The notes under the pieces: generated by a model
Told to the model about the DNA's origin: nothing
The model's database searches: none
The model's input: only the letters and a program-made list of their open reading frames with translations
Position numbers and translations under genes: made by a program
Shown: piece by piece, positions 1-11,707 of the stretch
Position numbering within the stretch: position 1 is the stretch's first letter
Layout: each line of letters opens with the position of its first letter
Source of the DNA: Diatrype stigma
Lineage: Eukaryota; Ascomycota; Sordariomycetes; Xylariales; Diatrypaceae
Direction of reading: 5' to 3'
Assembly (NCBI GenBank): GCA_022225965.2
Contig: JAKJXP020000001.1
Coordinates: 496,001-560,000 of the forward strand
Length of the DNA stretch: 64,000 bases

Positions 1-247
1 ATGGGTACAGATCCCTGTTGATCCTCATACAGACCTCCCTCACCATGACCTTGATGCTCACTCCTTCGATCCCTGTTTCCCTGAATCCTTCATAGTTCCC
101 GAAAATGCGTAGCCATCATGAGGGAGACCTCCTTTCCCAATGCCATTTCTTCCATCCCCGCACCCTTCCTTTCTCAACCTGAACCCTGACCAAGCCTCAT
201 CGAAGCGAGCCCTAACAACCAACCCCCTCTCTCACACCTCTCTCACC

Positions 248-928
248 TCACGGGTCGAGGACCTTGATCTCGCTGATGCTCAGCACGGTGTACTTGTGCT
301 TGCTGGTGACGCGCTGGCTGCGGCGGTTGCGGCGCTTGGTCTTGACCTTGACGCGCATGGGCTCGGACTCGGTGCCGAGGACGACGGCGCGGCACTCGAA
401 CAGGCGCGGGTCGACCCAGGGCGTGCCCCGCAGCGTGTAGTCGCGCGAGCCCAGCACCGACGCCCGGTCCAGCCGCAGCACGTCCCCCGGCACCACCCCC
501 GGCATCTTGAACGGCAGCCGCACCGAGTCGCCCGCCGTCACCAGGTACGGGAACCCGTGGATGTGCGCCGTCACGTAGTGGCCCGGCTGCGCCCGCAGCA
601 GCGGCAGCAGCGCCTTCACCGACGAGTGCAGCTTGCCCGAGGCCGTGGTGGGCGGGGTCGGCGCGAAGGGCGGCTGGCGGGACCCGGGCGTGGGGGCGCT
701 TGGTGGTGTTGTTGTTGTTACTGCTTCGGCTGTGGCTAGTTCTGCTGGCGGTATGCTGCTGCGGGCCTGTGTGGGAATTGCCGGCTCGACATGTTGCACC
801 GTCGTTGTGAGCGTGCGCTGGCCCGTCGGCGCTGCTGCTCGGATGGGCAGTAGGAAAGATGGTGGGAGTCTGGTGATGGGAGTTCGGAGCTCCAGTGCGG
901 AGCGCAATAATGAGCGGCTCATCTTCAA
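248..928 (-). CDS. mrpl49: Mitochondrial large ribosomal subunit protein bL21m
   Basis: A single-exon gene of 226 residues. The C-terminal half matches the ribosomal L21 family. It has a beta-barrel stretch around residues 118-185 (HGFPYLVTAGDSVRLPF, then PGDVLRLDRASVLG) and ends in the basic L21 tail KRRNRRSQRVTSKHKYT. The first ~100 residues are Arg/Ser/Thr/Pro rich with almost no acidic residues, as expected for a mitochondrial targeting and linker region. This is longer than bacterial L21 (~100 aa) but usual for fungal mitoribosomal versions. The role is structural, binding 23S-type rRNA in the mitochondrial large subunit. The gene is divergent from nsa2, with 478 bp between the start codons. 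The second ATG two codons in (MKM) is an equally possible start. Confidence 0.9.
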   Translation of the reverse strand: MKMSRSLLRSALELRTPITRLPPSFLLPIRAAAPTGQRTLTTTVQHVEPAIPTQARSSIPPAELATAEAVTTTTPPSAPTPGSRQPPFAPTPPTTASGKLHSSVKALLPLLRAQPGHYVTAHIHGFPYLVTAGDSVRLPFKMPGVVPGDVLRLDRASVLGSRDYTLRGTPWVDPRLFECRAVVLGTESEPMRVKVKTKRRNRRSQRVTSKHKYTVLSISEIKVLDP

Positions 929-1406
929 TGTGTGCTGTCCCGATACGGGGTATTCGATTCGATCCCCGATATGAAGCCGGCAGCGGAAGGTTGAAGCTGG
1001 GAATCCCAGACGTCGAAAATGAATTCGACCTGGAAGCTCGACGTTTAAAGTGGAGCGTTAGCTGGATTGAACCAATCCGACGCCGCATCCGGCACTTTAG
1101 CTGCGATCGAGGGGTCCGCCTTTTAATGTCTTTTTGATGTGGCTGGTGGCTGGTGGCTGGTGGCTGGGGTACATGGTGGTGCAGGTGTGGTATGAGTACC
1201 TATCCACTGATAACGATCCAACGTGGCGGGTTTCCCAGATTTCCCCATAAACTTTTTCTTATCAGGCCTGCTACATCAAGAACTTCGGCGCTCGATTGGA
1301 ATACGTACTACTGCTGCTACTAACACCTACACACGTTGACAACACTCAGCGTGCGCTACATCTGCAGAACCATTCGAAGACCCTCCCGAGCGCAACTACT
1401 TTCAGA
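929..1406. promoter_or_regulatory. Shared divergent promoter region bL21m / NSA2 with a GGCTGGT tandem repeat
   Basis: 478 bp between two divergent start codons. At 1141-1168 lie four tandem copies of the heptamer GGCTGGT (the last copy ends GGG). A pyrimidine/A-rich stretch follows towards the nsa2 start. No TATA box is obvious. The shared use as a promoter is inferred from the gene layout. Confidence 0.5.
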
Positions 1407-3029
1407 ATGGTACAGATACACCGTCTACTGCTAGCGCTCTGCTATACATTATCGCTAACTCTTTCCACAGCCTCAGAATGAGTACATGGAGAGATGGAGG
1501 AAACTCCACGGAAGACGATTCGGTGAGGATCCGCATGACAATTCGAAGAACTACGGCGACGACAATATGCTGACTGTGTGATTTCTTCTCCCTTCAGATC
1601 ATGAGGAGCGAACCCGAAAGCGCGAGGCCAGAGCCGGCCACAAGGCATCCGAAGATGCGAAGGAGCTCCGCGGGTTGCGCGCCAAGATGGCCCAGGAGCA
1701 GCGGCGCAAGGAGAAGATCCAGATGAAGAAGCAGATCAAGGCCCACGAGGAGCGGAATGTCAAGTCCGCCACCGACAAGGACCCCTCCGACCCCGTGCCC
1801 AGCTACCTGCTCGACCGCTCCAACCCGTCGCAGGCCAAGGCCCTCAGCAGTTCCATCAAGAACAAGCGCGCCGACAAGGCCGCCCGCTTCTCCGTCCCGC
1901 TGCCCAAGGTCCGAGGCATCAGCGAGGAGGAGATGTTCAAGGTCATCAACACCGGCAAGAGGAAGCACAAGAGCTGGAAGCGCATGATCACCAAGTAAGC
2001 AAATGCCGGAGCCTCTCCTCGGCCGAAATACACGGAGAACTCGTTTCTAACTCTGTCTATCACAGGCCGACCTTTGTGGGACCCGATTTCACTCGGTAAG
2101 ATGAGCAGCCGCTCCTATGCCAGGTTTGGCCATAACTGACATCACATGTTCAGACGCCCCGTCAAGTACGAACGTTTCATTAGGCCAATGGGTCTCAGAT
2201 ACAAGAAGGCCAACGTGACGTGAGCATCCCAGAATCCTATTGCCACTTAAAATTTGGCTGTGCCTTCAGTCCATTCTGACTAGTTATAATAGGCACCCCG
2301 AGCTTGGTGTAACGGTGCAGCTGCCAATTCTGAGTGTGAAGAAGTGAGTAATCCCCTTACCCCCTACCCCCTACCCCTATGCCCCACTCATGTTTGATTT
2401 GATATCATGGACTTGAGGCCATCGTTACCTTGAAATCGATTGAGCGACAAGATTCGCAATTACACCCATCTGCTAGCCACGGGAACTAACATGTTACAGA
2501 AACCCCCAGAACCCTCTCTACACTCAACTTGGTGTCCTCACCAAGGGAACTATCATCGTAAGTGACCCCGAACACATCACATGTTCCTGACTGTTTAGTC
2601 GTTCACGACAACACGCCTGAAGTTACTCTACTTGTGGCGCTTTCTTGAAATTTTAACAGTAAACCGTGGCTAACCCATTTATTATAGGAGGTCAACGTAA
2701 GCAACTCATGAACTACTCCCCGAGTCCTTGTGTTACCGATCACTTGCACTATCTATTTCGGGGTCTCTTAGACCCTGACCGGCTCCGGGAGCATGCCTCT
2801 TCCGCTTTCTATTACCTTATCTGGTGAAGGAAATACTGACAATAATTGTTTTAGGTCTCTGAGTTGGGCTTGGTGACAGCTGGAGGTAAAGTCGCTTGGG
2901 GCAGATATGCCCAGGTTACGAACAATGCTGAGAATGGTATGTGCCTCTCATTTTGATCTCTTCTATATCCCACATTCAGTTGCTAATACTTACACAGATG
3001 GTTGTGTTAATGCGGTGTTGCTGGTATAA
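1407..3029 (+). CDS. nsa2: Ribosome biogenesis protein NSA2 (60S assembly factor)
   Basis: Ten coding exons: 1407-1409, 1471-1522, 1598-1994, 2066-2095, 2154-2219, 2293-2343, 2500-2557, 2688-2696, 2855-2936, 2998-3029. The spliced product is 259 residues, as in yeast and animals (~260). It starts [18 protein letters not shown] and ends with the family's [11 protein letters not shown]. The basic helix [16 protein letters not shown] and the beta-domain [18 protein letters not shown] are clear. NSA2 is a nucleolar GTPase-associated assembly factor for pre-60S particles and is needed for 27S pre-rRNA processing. Oddities: the first coding exon is only the ATG, and exon 8 is 9 nt (Glu-Val-Asn), both flanked by good GT/AG sites. 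The gene has far more introns than its neighbours. Confidence 0.95.
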
Positions 3030-5480
3030 ACGTTTTCTTTATAACTGTGGAGGGCAAGAAGAGCTGTGCATTCCATGGCGTTAGGCGTTCGCGGAATGTT
3101 GACATGGTTGGCGAGGGGCTACCAAAAACGAAAATACCTGCACAAAGCATCAGACATGAACTGCATTTGACTCGAGGGAGAAAAAAGGATAGATTCTACA
3201 CATCATCTGTATTAGCATAACTGTCTTGATTGAAAACATTAGATGTAAACGTCTTCTGCCGACCCGGACTTGATTATGCTGTAATACCCATTGTATCTAC
3301 TGTATCCAAGCGGGAAAGGAGGCCACACCCTTTGATCCACAAGACGAGTATGGGTATCAGCGTCAGGACCAAGGGTTTACGCAGCATTGATGGCATGTGA
3401 TTTACTGCTTTTCTACGAGACATGATCCAACAACAGCTTACAACTGAAACCAACCAACCATGTTTTTAAATTCGAGCTGATGACCCTCCCTATCTTGCGC
3501 TGCCAGGTATTTGGCGGGAAACAGCCATCACTGCTTTCACGACCCCAAAACAGGAGGGGGGGGGGGACGACGGGTTGTAGGACTATTGTTTAAGGGAAAT
3601 CCTATTATTGTTTGTAATTTCAAGCAGTTTCATCAGTCCCTGGACCGGCTGATCAGCTGGTTACTCCCCGCAGACTGCAGTGCCTGGAGGTCGGTGCTGG
3701 CCAATACAGCCCTCAAATACAGAGGCATCCTATTCGAGCGTTGAAACTCCGGATAGAATCCACTTGACCAGCTGGCTCGGAATAATGTGTATGCTTCCAA
3801 GTACTACCTATGCACTACTGCCACAACCATACTGTTATAGCTGGAGATATATGGTAGTTATCGGTAGGTCAACGTAATGTCAAATGGCTTTAACTATCGT
3901 TAGTCAAGCAGCTACGTTCAACTACGTACATGTAGGTACCTAGCTATAGTCAAGCCACCTGGCGGCTACACCGAGTGACTTGGAGCGGCGTTACCGCTTG
4001 AAGCAGCATCGCAGCAGCGTTATAGCGGCACTGAACAGCAGCGCCGAACCCGAACAGCCGGAGCAACAGCTGCGCCAAGCAGCCCGGATAGAATGCTGGT
4101 AGCTCTAAAGGGTGGAATCCCATTTCACTCAGGGTTGAAATCAAGTCAACTATACCCACGAATCCCCCCTCCGATTGAATTGATTGATGTCAATTAGCGG
4201 ACCAGCCGGATTTAATGGATTGATACAGGGGTTCTCAACTGGTAGATGTACATATCGTGGAACCTGTGTAATTGATTTCAATCCTCATTTTCACTGCTTT
4301 TTTAGCCTCAGCAAAGGGGGGGTGTGCTGTCGTCCAAGAAAACCCATATTCTGGTTCAACCGACAGTCCCTTGAACAGGCTAATAGGCTGGTAACTTCCA
4401 GCAGTGCCTCGAGGTCAATATTGGTAATGTGATAGTGGCTGCATAAAGCCCCCAATCAGCCTTATGGGGGGTAAAGGTTTGCACTGCATTTTTAGCCCTG
4501 GCGAGGAAGTGCTGCACAGAGAAGCCAGATCCACGTTGCACAAGCCGGCTTCCACCTTCTTTACTTAGGTATATCCCATATATAGCAAGCAGAGGCTCGG
4601 TCAGAGGACATCCTGCCCGGTCTCACAGTACTACATCAACCTCTACGAGCGTGCCGGCACATCTCCGTTTATTTCGAAAACACCACAGGAAACCTGGGAT
4701 TCTGCATGATTACGATGATGCTCCTCAAGAGCATAGAAATCTATTGACTAAGTACCTATCTATCGTACAACCCGACGGAGTAAAGAACCCAGAACGCCAA
4801 TTTTGGTCTGGGAACCAGCAACTGCCAATCCCAATGCGCCCGCGCCCAAGCCTAGCTTTCCCCATTCCCACAGGCGCCTTCCAGCACTAATACCATTCGC
4901 CACCAATCCATTAGCAGAGGCACTTGTACTTCCCCTGTCTCACATTGGTATAGTATGATTGCAAGAACCCAAGCAGTGTGCCTGTGTCGTCAAGGACGTT
5001 GCAAGTGAGGACAGCTTTCGTGTCTGTCGTGGGAAAAGAGATGTATCCTCAACCAAGTCAAATAAGATCGAATTCGCTTTGCGTTGACAAAAAGTCGCAG
5101 GAATTCGAAGCGAGATATTAAAAAAGCAAAACCCACGCAGTAGTAGGAGTAGCGACATAGTTCCCCAACTAGTAGAAGGGTTGTCGAGTAGAAGATGAAC
5201 ACTGCAGGCCTGAGCATGTGTTCGTGCGGATACTCATCCGTACTTCACCTATAGATGATCCCATCACATTGATGGGGGTAAGAACGCGATACTTCGAACT
5301 GCTGTCTTATTGGGACGTGGTGATATTTTACCGAGTCAAAAACCGGTCGGAACCGGGCGGAAGTGGTCTGTCCCAAGACCAGATGCGACAACCTGTATAT
5401 GGGAAGTCTTGAATATTGGCCCGACTCACGGGCTGACGAGGTAGATGCCTGCCGACCAAGTCCACACGGATAAAGATCTT
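3030..5480. other. Intergenic region with diverged repeat copies, no convincing gene
   Basis: 2.45 kb between convergent nsa2 and the NUFIP gene. Short frames exist (for example 4651-4890) but show no family resemblance or splice support. Parts of 3526-3700 and 4290-4420 resemble each other: both have TCACTGCTTT, a poly-G run, CAGTCCCT, GCTGGT and GCAGTGCC in the same order. A third partial match lies near 4477. The differences are largely transitions, suggesting old repeat copies. Confidence 0.5.
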
Positions 5481-7438
5481 CTAAAAAGGGGAGCCGTCAG
5501 GATTTTGTTGAAAGGCCGGGATTCTGTCACTAGGCAACAATCCCATATTCCCTAAACCATTGGGGCCATCATCTGTGGCATACTGGATAGGTTTGCTCTC
5601 CTTCTTTGGTTTCCCATGCTGCATCTCGCTAGAGTGGGCAGACGTGATTGGGTTAGGAGGCAAACTAGCCGACCCAGGCGCTGTAGGAAGCGTTGAAGTG
5701 GTTTGCGGGGAGTATCTCTGACGGCTTATCTCAGGGTTTTGAGGATCTAAGATGCGTCCGTTAGAGCGCAGCGAGATGATGACCTCGACCGTCTCTCTGT
5801 CTTCCATATTTTTATCATTGAGCATCAAACGTTGTTTGAGAGTAAGCCGGCCACCGTTGCGTGTCTGCTCTTGCAGCGCAGCCTCACGAACGGCTGGATC
5901 ATGTTTGAATCGGCACTTGTCCTTCTTCCCGCACTTGCCACCCGTAGCATAATATTTGCAGTGACTCGAGGGATCGGCACGCACGATAGGGGGTGGTGGG
6001 AGACTAGCTGGTTTGTGCGTAGTCAACGACTCGGGCGCCTCATCCTCTGATTTAACGGAAACAGAATCAGAGAGGCGCATGTCATCGCCTTCATCCTGGG
6101 CCGAACGTTTGCGCTTCTCCTTCAGTCGCCTCTCAACTTTGCTCATCTCTGCTTGGAGCTTTCCCAGCTTTTCCTCGTCGCTATCGATTTTCGTGCTGGC
6201 GTTATTGGCGTGACTGCTGGCCTGGGCAGCTTTGAGTGCTTCAGCCTTTTTCTTCTCTTGGATGTGCTTCTTTGTAGGGTAGTTAGCCTTCCGCTCAGCG
6301 AGCCAGGCGGCCATGTTGGGAATGCTAGATTACTTCGTCAGCAACTTCAGATATCACAGTTAGCACGGCTGATATTATCTTACGCGGGTATCTCATTCCC
6401 CAGCTTCTGGACCCAGTAGGCCTCCTCATCTGCAGGGCCTTGATCTGACTCATCCCCATCCCCAGGTGTCAAGCCAAGGGTGTTGGTCTTACGCTTCTTC
6501 TTCTTGAAAGAGGCCTGATCAGGCTTATGGGCGACAGGCGAAGCGGCACCTTGGTGAGGACGCTGGTTATGGTGGCGAAACTTCTCACCTCCAGCGTTGT
6601 TGAAAGGGCGACTTTTGTTGAAGTGACCGTAGTTACCTCGGCCCTGACCCCGATTGTGCGAGCCATGGTGGCCTCGGGTAGGAGGTTGCCCTGAAAATTG
6701 CGGTAGTGAAGGCAAGGGGGCGTTTACAGGTACAGGGGGCTGATTACTGTATGGAGGCGGTTGCGGATAAGATGCAGGTGGATGAGAAGGAGGATACGGA
6801 TGGCCGTAGCCACCCCCAGTATGTGGACTGTGACCACCAGGCCGATCAAAACCAATGCGGATAGGAGGTCCCATAGTATGATCAGACTTGTGACCACCTC
6901 GGTCACCCTGGTATCCACCACGACCCCATCCCTGAGACTGGTAGTCATGCTGCTGCGGAACGTAAGCCGGTCCATATGGCTGATGAGGAGCTTGACTGGC
7001 ATAGCCAAATTCTTGAGGTGGAGGGGGTTGTTGGTATCCTTGAAAGGCATAGCCATTAGCAGGAAAAGCACTGGAAGGGCCAGCATTCCTAGGATTATTC
7101 ATCTGCGGGCTACCTTGCCAGTAGTTGTTCTGCTGGGGGGCCCCATACGCTGGATTGAAAGGTCTATCGGGGTAGCTAGGGATAGACTCTTTGGCGAGAC
7201 GACTTTGCTCGCCAGGATGGGTGCTGGGGTGTGTGCCAGGATGGGCGCCAGGGCCCTGGTAATGACCACCACGGCCTCCAGAACTACCTGCATAACCGTG
7301 CCCATAAGAGCCGCCTCGCTGAACAGGAGTAGCACTTGCGTAGGGGGCACCCGGAGAATACCCATAGTATTCATCGACCTTGCGCGGTCCAGACGCTGGT
7401 GGGGGAGGGGGAGGACCGTAGTGGTAAGAACCTGACAT
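5481..7438 (-). CDS. NUFIP1/Rsa1-type box C/D snoRNP assembly factor with CCCH zinc finger
   Basis: Two exons, 6384-7438 and 5481-6324, with a 59-nt intron (donor GTAAGA, acceptor TAG). The product has 632 residues. Residues 1-300 are low complexity (Gly/Pro/Tyr/Gln/His rich, RGG-like). The splice junction recreates the NUFIP1 core motif NEIPAIPNMAAWLAERKANY at about residues 348-367; both halves fit only after splicing, which supports the intron. A C-x8-C-x5-C-x3-H zinc finger lies at about 474-492. NUFIP1/Rsa1 proteins bind Snu13/15.5K and help load box C/D snoRNPs, with the R2TP chaperone, in the nucleus. The gene is divergent from rpc25. The family call is firm for the core motif. Exact equivalence to yeast Rsa1 is inferred. 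Confidence 0.85.
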
Positions 7439-8939
7439 ATTTCTATTTCGGAGAATGGAATTGTGAATCAGAGGTTCGAGTATGATGTTCGATAAAAAGG
7501 CACAACCTCAGTTCGCTGGCTCCCAACTCAAGCGGAGATGGATTGTCAATATTCGGCGGGATCCCGGCGTAGGAAAGTATGCCAATATCGTAGAACGGGT
7601 AGACTTGGGTAGGTTGATGCTCTGGAGGTGGTATGGTAGTCGGAATTGGGCGTTTGATCATGCAAGTGCGTACATGAGGTAGTCGTTGGTAATCAGATAG
7701 GTGCAGGCAGAAATATAGCTGAGGCCAGTACCAGAGGGCGGCCCCCGCTTGGAGGTGTTTATGGCAGGCAGAATTTGGTAGGAGGCAGGTGCCCAGAGAA
7801 AACCAGGTTTGATATTGGGCGGGTGCTATAGACATCGGGATTCGGCATGCACTACATTAGCTTTAGGCCATTGAGGGTATCATCAAGGGCCAACTGACGA
7901 GGGAAGGATATTCACTTACAAAGTCAGCAACAAATTGATATGATGTTCCTGTTGTTTCGATTGATCTGCTCTCCTGCTGTAACTAGGATTCTTTTCAAGT
8001 TTTTCTGTCCTTTTTTCCGGTCTCACTATAGCTGCCAATGTCTGAGACACTTCTTAGCCAAGGAAGCTGTATGCTAGAGCTAAGCAAAATTGAAGGAAGG
8101 AACACGCGGGTATGTGGGTTCGTCTCGCCACGACGAACATGCAAGTTGTTCTTGCCACGACAGGTTTGTGCGCTGAGGGTGACTGGAAAGAGGTTTGATG
8201 GTTACGCGATCCGATCTTAACGCGTGGATAATAGGATGACGGAGCTGCTGCTCTAGCTCATAGCGCGGAAGTCTAACAGCAAGATTATATTCTGGAAGCA
8301 ATAGGTGATGTTCTTTAACAAGTGGTGGACAGATTATAATAGGACAAATTGATGACAATAGTATGCCTTAATCCAGGCAGAGGGAATATCGCAGTGCTCC
8401 GTTGGAGAAATATGTGAAGAGTTGTCGTCGATGGATTGTATAGTTTGGAGAGCAGCTGAAGTAAGGTGGCAGATCCAGCCCAGCCTACGTAAAGCCTTAC
8501 CACCTACCCATAAGAGAGATACCGGTATTTAGCCGCCATGGATAGAGTGCATAGGTATCCGCTAACCCACCGGCTAGTGCCGTCACTACATATATAATTA
8601 GTAGCTTGTATGTAGTATAGCACTCCCAGTCCCAGCGCAGGCAAAGCTGGCAAGACAGGCTCCAACTCTAAAATCGTAGCGGCAACCTTGGAACGTATTG
8701 CCCCACCATGTGAAAGTAGGTGCCTTTTTTAGCTCTGAAGTCTTGATAAAGCGCCGTTGATATGCGTCAACAGCTCCTCAGCTACAAATATTGTCGAAGG
8801 TGTCTTATCACATGGGGAAATAAATTGATCTCAGGCTACAACTTCGTCCCAGCACCCCTATAATCGATAAACCACGCCAGCCAGCACGTGCTGGCATGGG
8901 AATCCAGGGAATTCGTTGTCTACAAGCCACGCCACAAAC
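7439..8939. promoter_or_regulatory. Divergent intergenic region NUFIP gene / rpc25
   Basis: 1.5 kb with no supported coding exon. It is moderately AT-rich and carries short open frames only. The rpc25-proximal end holds a 16-bp perfect palindrome with a central CACGTG (listed separately). Confidence 0.4.
8880..8895. promoter_or_regulatory. 16-bp palindrome with E-box core upstream of rpc25
   Basis: The sequence GCCAGCACGTGCTGGC is a perfect palindrome ending 44 bp before the rpc25 start codon. CACGTG is the classic binding site of bHLH factors (Cbf1/Pho4/SREBP-like in fungi). A function here is inferred from position only. Confidence 0.45.
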
Positions 8940-9883
8940 ATGTTCATCCTGGTCAGTCACTCAGTCATATATTGTATATCGTCAGATGCTTTTCTTTATA
9001 CCTACGATTAAGGAAGTTCGATGCTAACAACAACAACTCTCCTGCCCCTCTGTCTGCAGACCAAGATTGCGGATCTGGTGCAGATCGCGCCAGCGCAGTT
9101 CGACAAGCAGAGCCGCATCGCCATCGAGCACAACATCAACGCCAAGTACTCCAACCGGGTGATCCAGAAGATCGGCCTGTGCATCTGCATGTACGACCTG
9201 CTCTGGACCTCGGAGGGCCTTATCGGCCACGGAGATGGCATGGTCAACGTGAATGGTACTGGCATCGCTTTTGTTTATTTGTTTATATTGGTTGTTGGCA
9301 TTGCTAAGCTAACACGATGGTCTTGCTTCGCGTAGTCGAGTTCCGCATGATTGTCTTCAGGCCGTTCAAAGGCGAGACGATACTAGGCAAAATCAGCAGT
9401 GCCACCCCGGATGGCATCCATAGTATGTGTCTCCAGAGTGTCACCCCCTCCCGCCCTCTTTTCCGACTACTGCCTTGTACCGGGGATATTGACTAACTGT
9501 AATCAGTTCGCACCGACTTCTTTGAGGAGATTTTCATCCCGTACAAGGAATTGCCAGAGAACACCGAGTAGTGAGTACCTAGCCAAGGCATTGCAGGGGA
9601 AACGGAGGATGGTGGTGGGTGCCTTTATTCCGGGATTCACTAACTTGGGGTCCATTCTAGCGTTCACAATGAGCAGGCCTGGACATGGGTTGTTGATGGG
9701 GAGCCCATGTACTACGACAAGAACGAGATGGTGCGGCTCCAGGTGATTGATGAATCGTGGACCGACCAGATCCCGGACAGTGCGGAGCAGGAGGCCGTGG
9801 ACAAAGCGAAGAAGGCATCGCCTTACAACATCCAAGGAACCATGTTGAAAGAGGGGCTGGGTGTCTGCCTCTGGTGGGATTGA
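8940..9883 (+). CDS. rpc25: RNA polymerase III subunit RPC25 (RPC8)
   Basis: Five exons: 8940-8951, 9060-9255, 9336-9422, 9507-9570, 9661-9883. They give 193 residues (yeast 212, human 204). The first exon encodes only MFIL. Residues 1-80 form the Rpb7-like N-terminal domain (LTKIADLVQIAPAQF, then NRVIQKIGLCICMYDLL). The remainder is the S1/OB-fold domain (GETILGKISSATPDGIHI, RTDFFEEIFIPYKELP), with the conserved ending GLGVCLWW. RPC25 pairs with RPC17 to form the stalk of Pol III, which transcribes tRNA and 5S rRNA genes, and is needed for initiation. The first intron contains TGCTAAC before its AG. The gene is convergent with emc3, 150 bp apart. Confidence 0.95.
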
Positions 9884-10033
9884 AAGCAAATCATTGATCA
9901 CATGCGTACATGTATGCATATTGTACAGTATAAAGTTGGGACACATAAGGCATCAAAAAACGGAACGGCGTTTCGGGGGGAAACCTCAGGGGGGCTTCTT
10001 TCAAGCAGGGCCCAGAGGATTGACTATTTGCTA

Positions 10034-11059
10034 TTATGTAGACTTGATACCCTTAAGCAACCTATCCTCTACATCATCCAGAACAGAGTAGTGTGCGATG
10101 ACCGCGAGATTCTCCGCCTCCGCCTTGAACTGCTTGTCGGGGTCAACACCCGGACCGAACATCTGAGGGGCCTGCGGTCCCATGCCAGCCATCTGCTGCG
10201 CCATCTGACTTGCGGCTGTTGTTTGAAAGAGGTTAGTCAAGTGAGACGGACTAAGCGATAGCAGCACGGGAGGCAGCGCAGTACGAAAGAAGGGGGGGAG
10301 GGGCAGCGCAACTCACCATTATCGTTGCCGAGCAGGAAGTTGAAGACGGACTGCAGGCCGAAATAGCACAGGAAGTACCAGCTGATGCTGGACATCCAGC
10401 GTGGGTCCATCTCGCGGGTGGCGACGCCCGCCTGCAGCATGCTCTTGAACTTAATGGTGATGGGGAAGGGCAGCTTGATGATGACGAAGCCGCTGAAGAA
10501 GGCGTTGATCCAGCTCATGATCAGGGTGTTGGGAATCATCATGGCCATGTTGTTCTTCATCATGCCCATCATGCCGTCCATGGCGCCCGGGTCGGTCATG
10601 GGGTTCGGCGGGGGCTGGCCCCGCTGGTCGGCGTTCTTGAGGAAGGCGCCCGTCTCGTACGCGTTGGTGAGGTAGTCGCGGCGCGCCCGGAAGGCCGGTT
10701 CCGAGAGGACGTGGTAGTTGGACCGGACGGCCACGCCGTGGAGCATCGAGCGCTGCTCCTTCGTGGCCTTCTGGTCGACCTTTTTGGGCGGCGTGGCCAT
10801 GAGGATGGTGACATAGTGGCGCAGAATACCAGTCAACACCTACGGAGAGAGAGAGAGTTGTCAGCTTGGTAGACCAGACATGCTAGAAGAAGGCTTCGAT
10901 GTGTTATTCCTTACCATAACCACAGTGATTGGCAGCAGGATCCAGTAGCTTGGATTGTTTGTTAGCAAGAGGTCATACACTCATACACCTCCCCTCTATG
11001 GGGAATGCTCACAAAAGCTGAGGATCCCGATGGATCGTCTGGGCTGGTAATTGCGCCAT
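10034..11059 (-). CDS. emc3: ER membrane protein complex subunit 3
   Basis: Four exons: 11013-11059, 10915-10948, 10317-10839, 10034-10215. They give 261 residues, equal to human EMC3. The start MAQLPAQTIHRDPQLFYWILLP leads into the first membrane helix (about 17-38, containing GILRHYVTILM). Two more helices lie at about 125-145 (LIMSWINAFFSGFVIIKLPF) and 170-190 (SISWYFLCYFGLQSVFNFLL). It belongs to the DUF106/Oxa1-like insertase superfamily. As part of the EMC it inserts tail-anchored and multipass membrane proteins into the ER. Exons 1 and 2 are short and were found by extending the reading frame upstream across two GT-AG introns. The gene is divergent from spc2. Confidence 0.95.
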
Positions 11060-11707
11060 GGCTGCTGAATGAGGGTCGGAATCGCTACTGGGAGCTGCTG
11101 AGGGGAAGTAGCCGGCACTGTGAACACGAAGAGACGAAGATAAAGGACTGACGTTGACGTCGGTTAGTGGAGCTCCTGATATCGACACCACAGGCTGGCT
11201 GTCTGCTGTGAGCTTGCCAAGTTGCAGGTTCCAGCAGGTCCAGCTAAGGCTAGGAGGCTGAAGCTTGGCTCTCACTCAGCCCCTGTGGCGGGATCTTTAG
11301 CGTATTTCAGCACCAGATACCTACTTCGTACCTGCTGTATATTGCATAGACCTCTTATCGATAACTACGTATCTGACACATTTGAAGCCACATTTACGTT
11401 GGATCTAGTTACTGAAGTAGGTAACTGCTTGGGTAACTGCTTGGCACTCAAGCACTCAATAAGTGGCCTTAAACAACTTTAAGCTGTGATGAAAGTGGGA
11501 GACGCAGTCGCAGCTCACTTATCTCCTATCCCCTGAATTCAGTCTGGCAGTAGAGCTGAAGCTTTCCGCCCCATTCACACACGTGAAACTGCCTCCTATT
11601 CCAAGAAGTTCACGTTCACACTTTACCTCAGGTCGCATAAAGCAACGGTAGCATAGAAAGCGGCGGACGGAAACACAGACAGGCAGACAGACAAACAGAT
11701 AGACACA
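11060..11707. promoter_or_regulatory. Shared divergent promoter region EMC3 / SPC2
   Basis: 648 bp between the start codons of two ER membrane protein genes. It includes CACGTG near 11580 and a purine-rich stretch with repeated CAGACAGA just before the spc2 start. No open frame with family support lies here. Confidence 0.4.
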
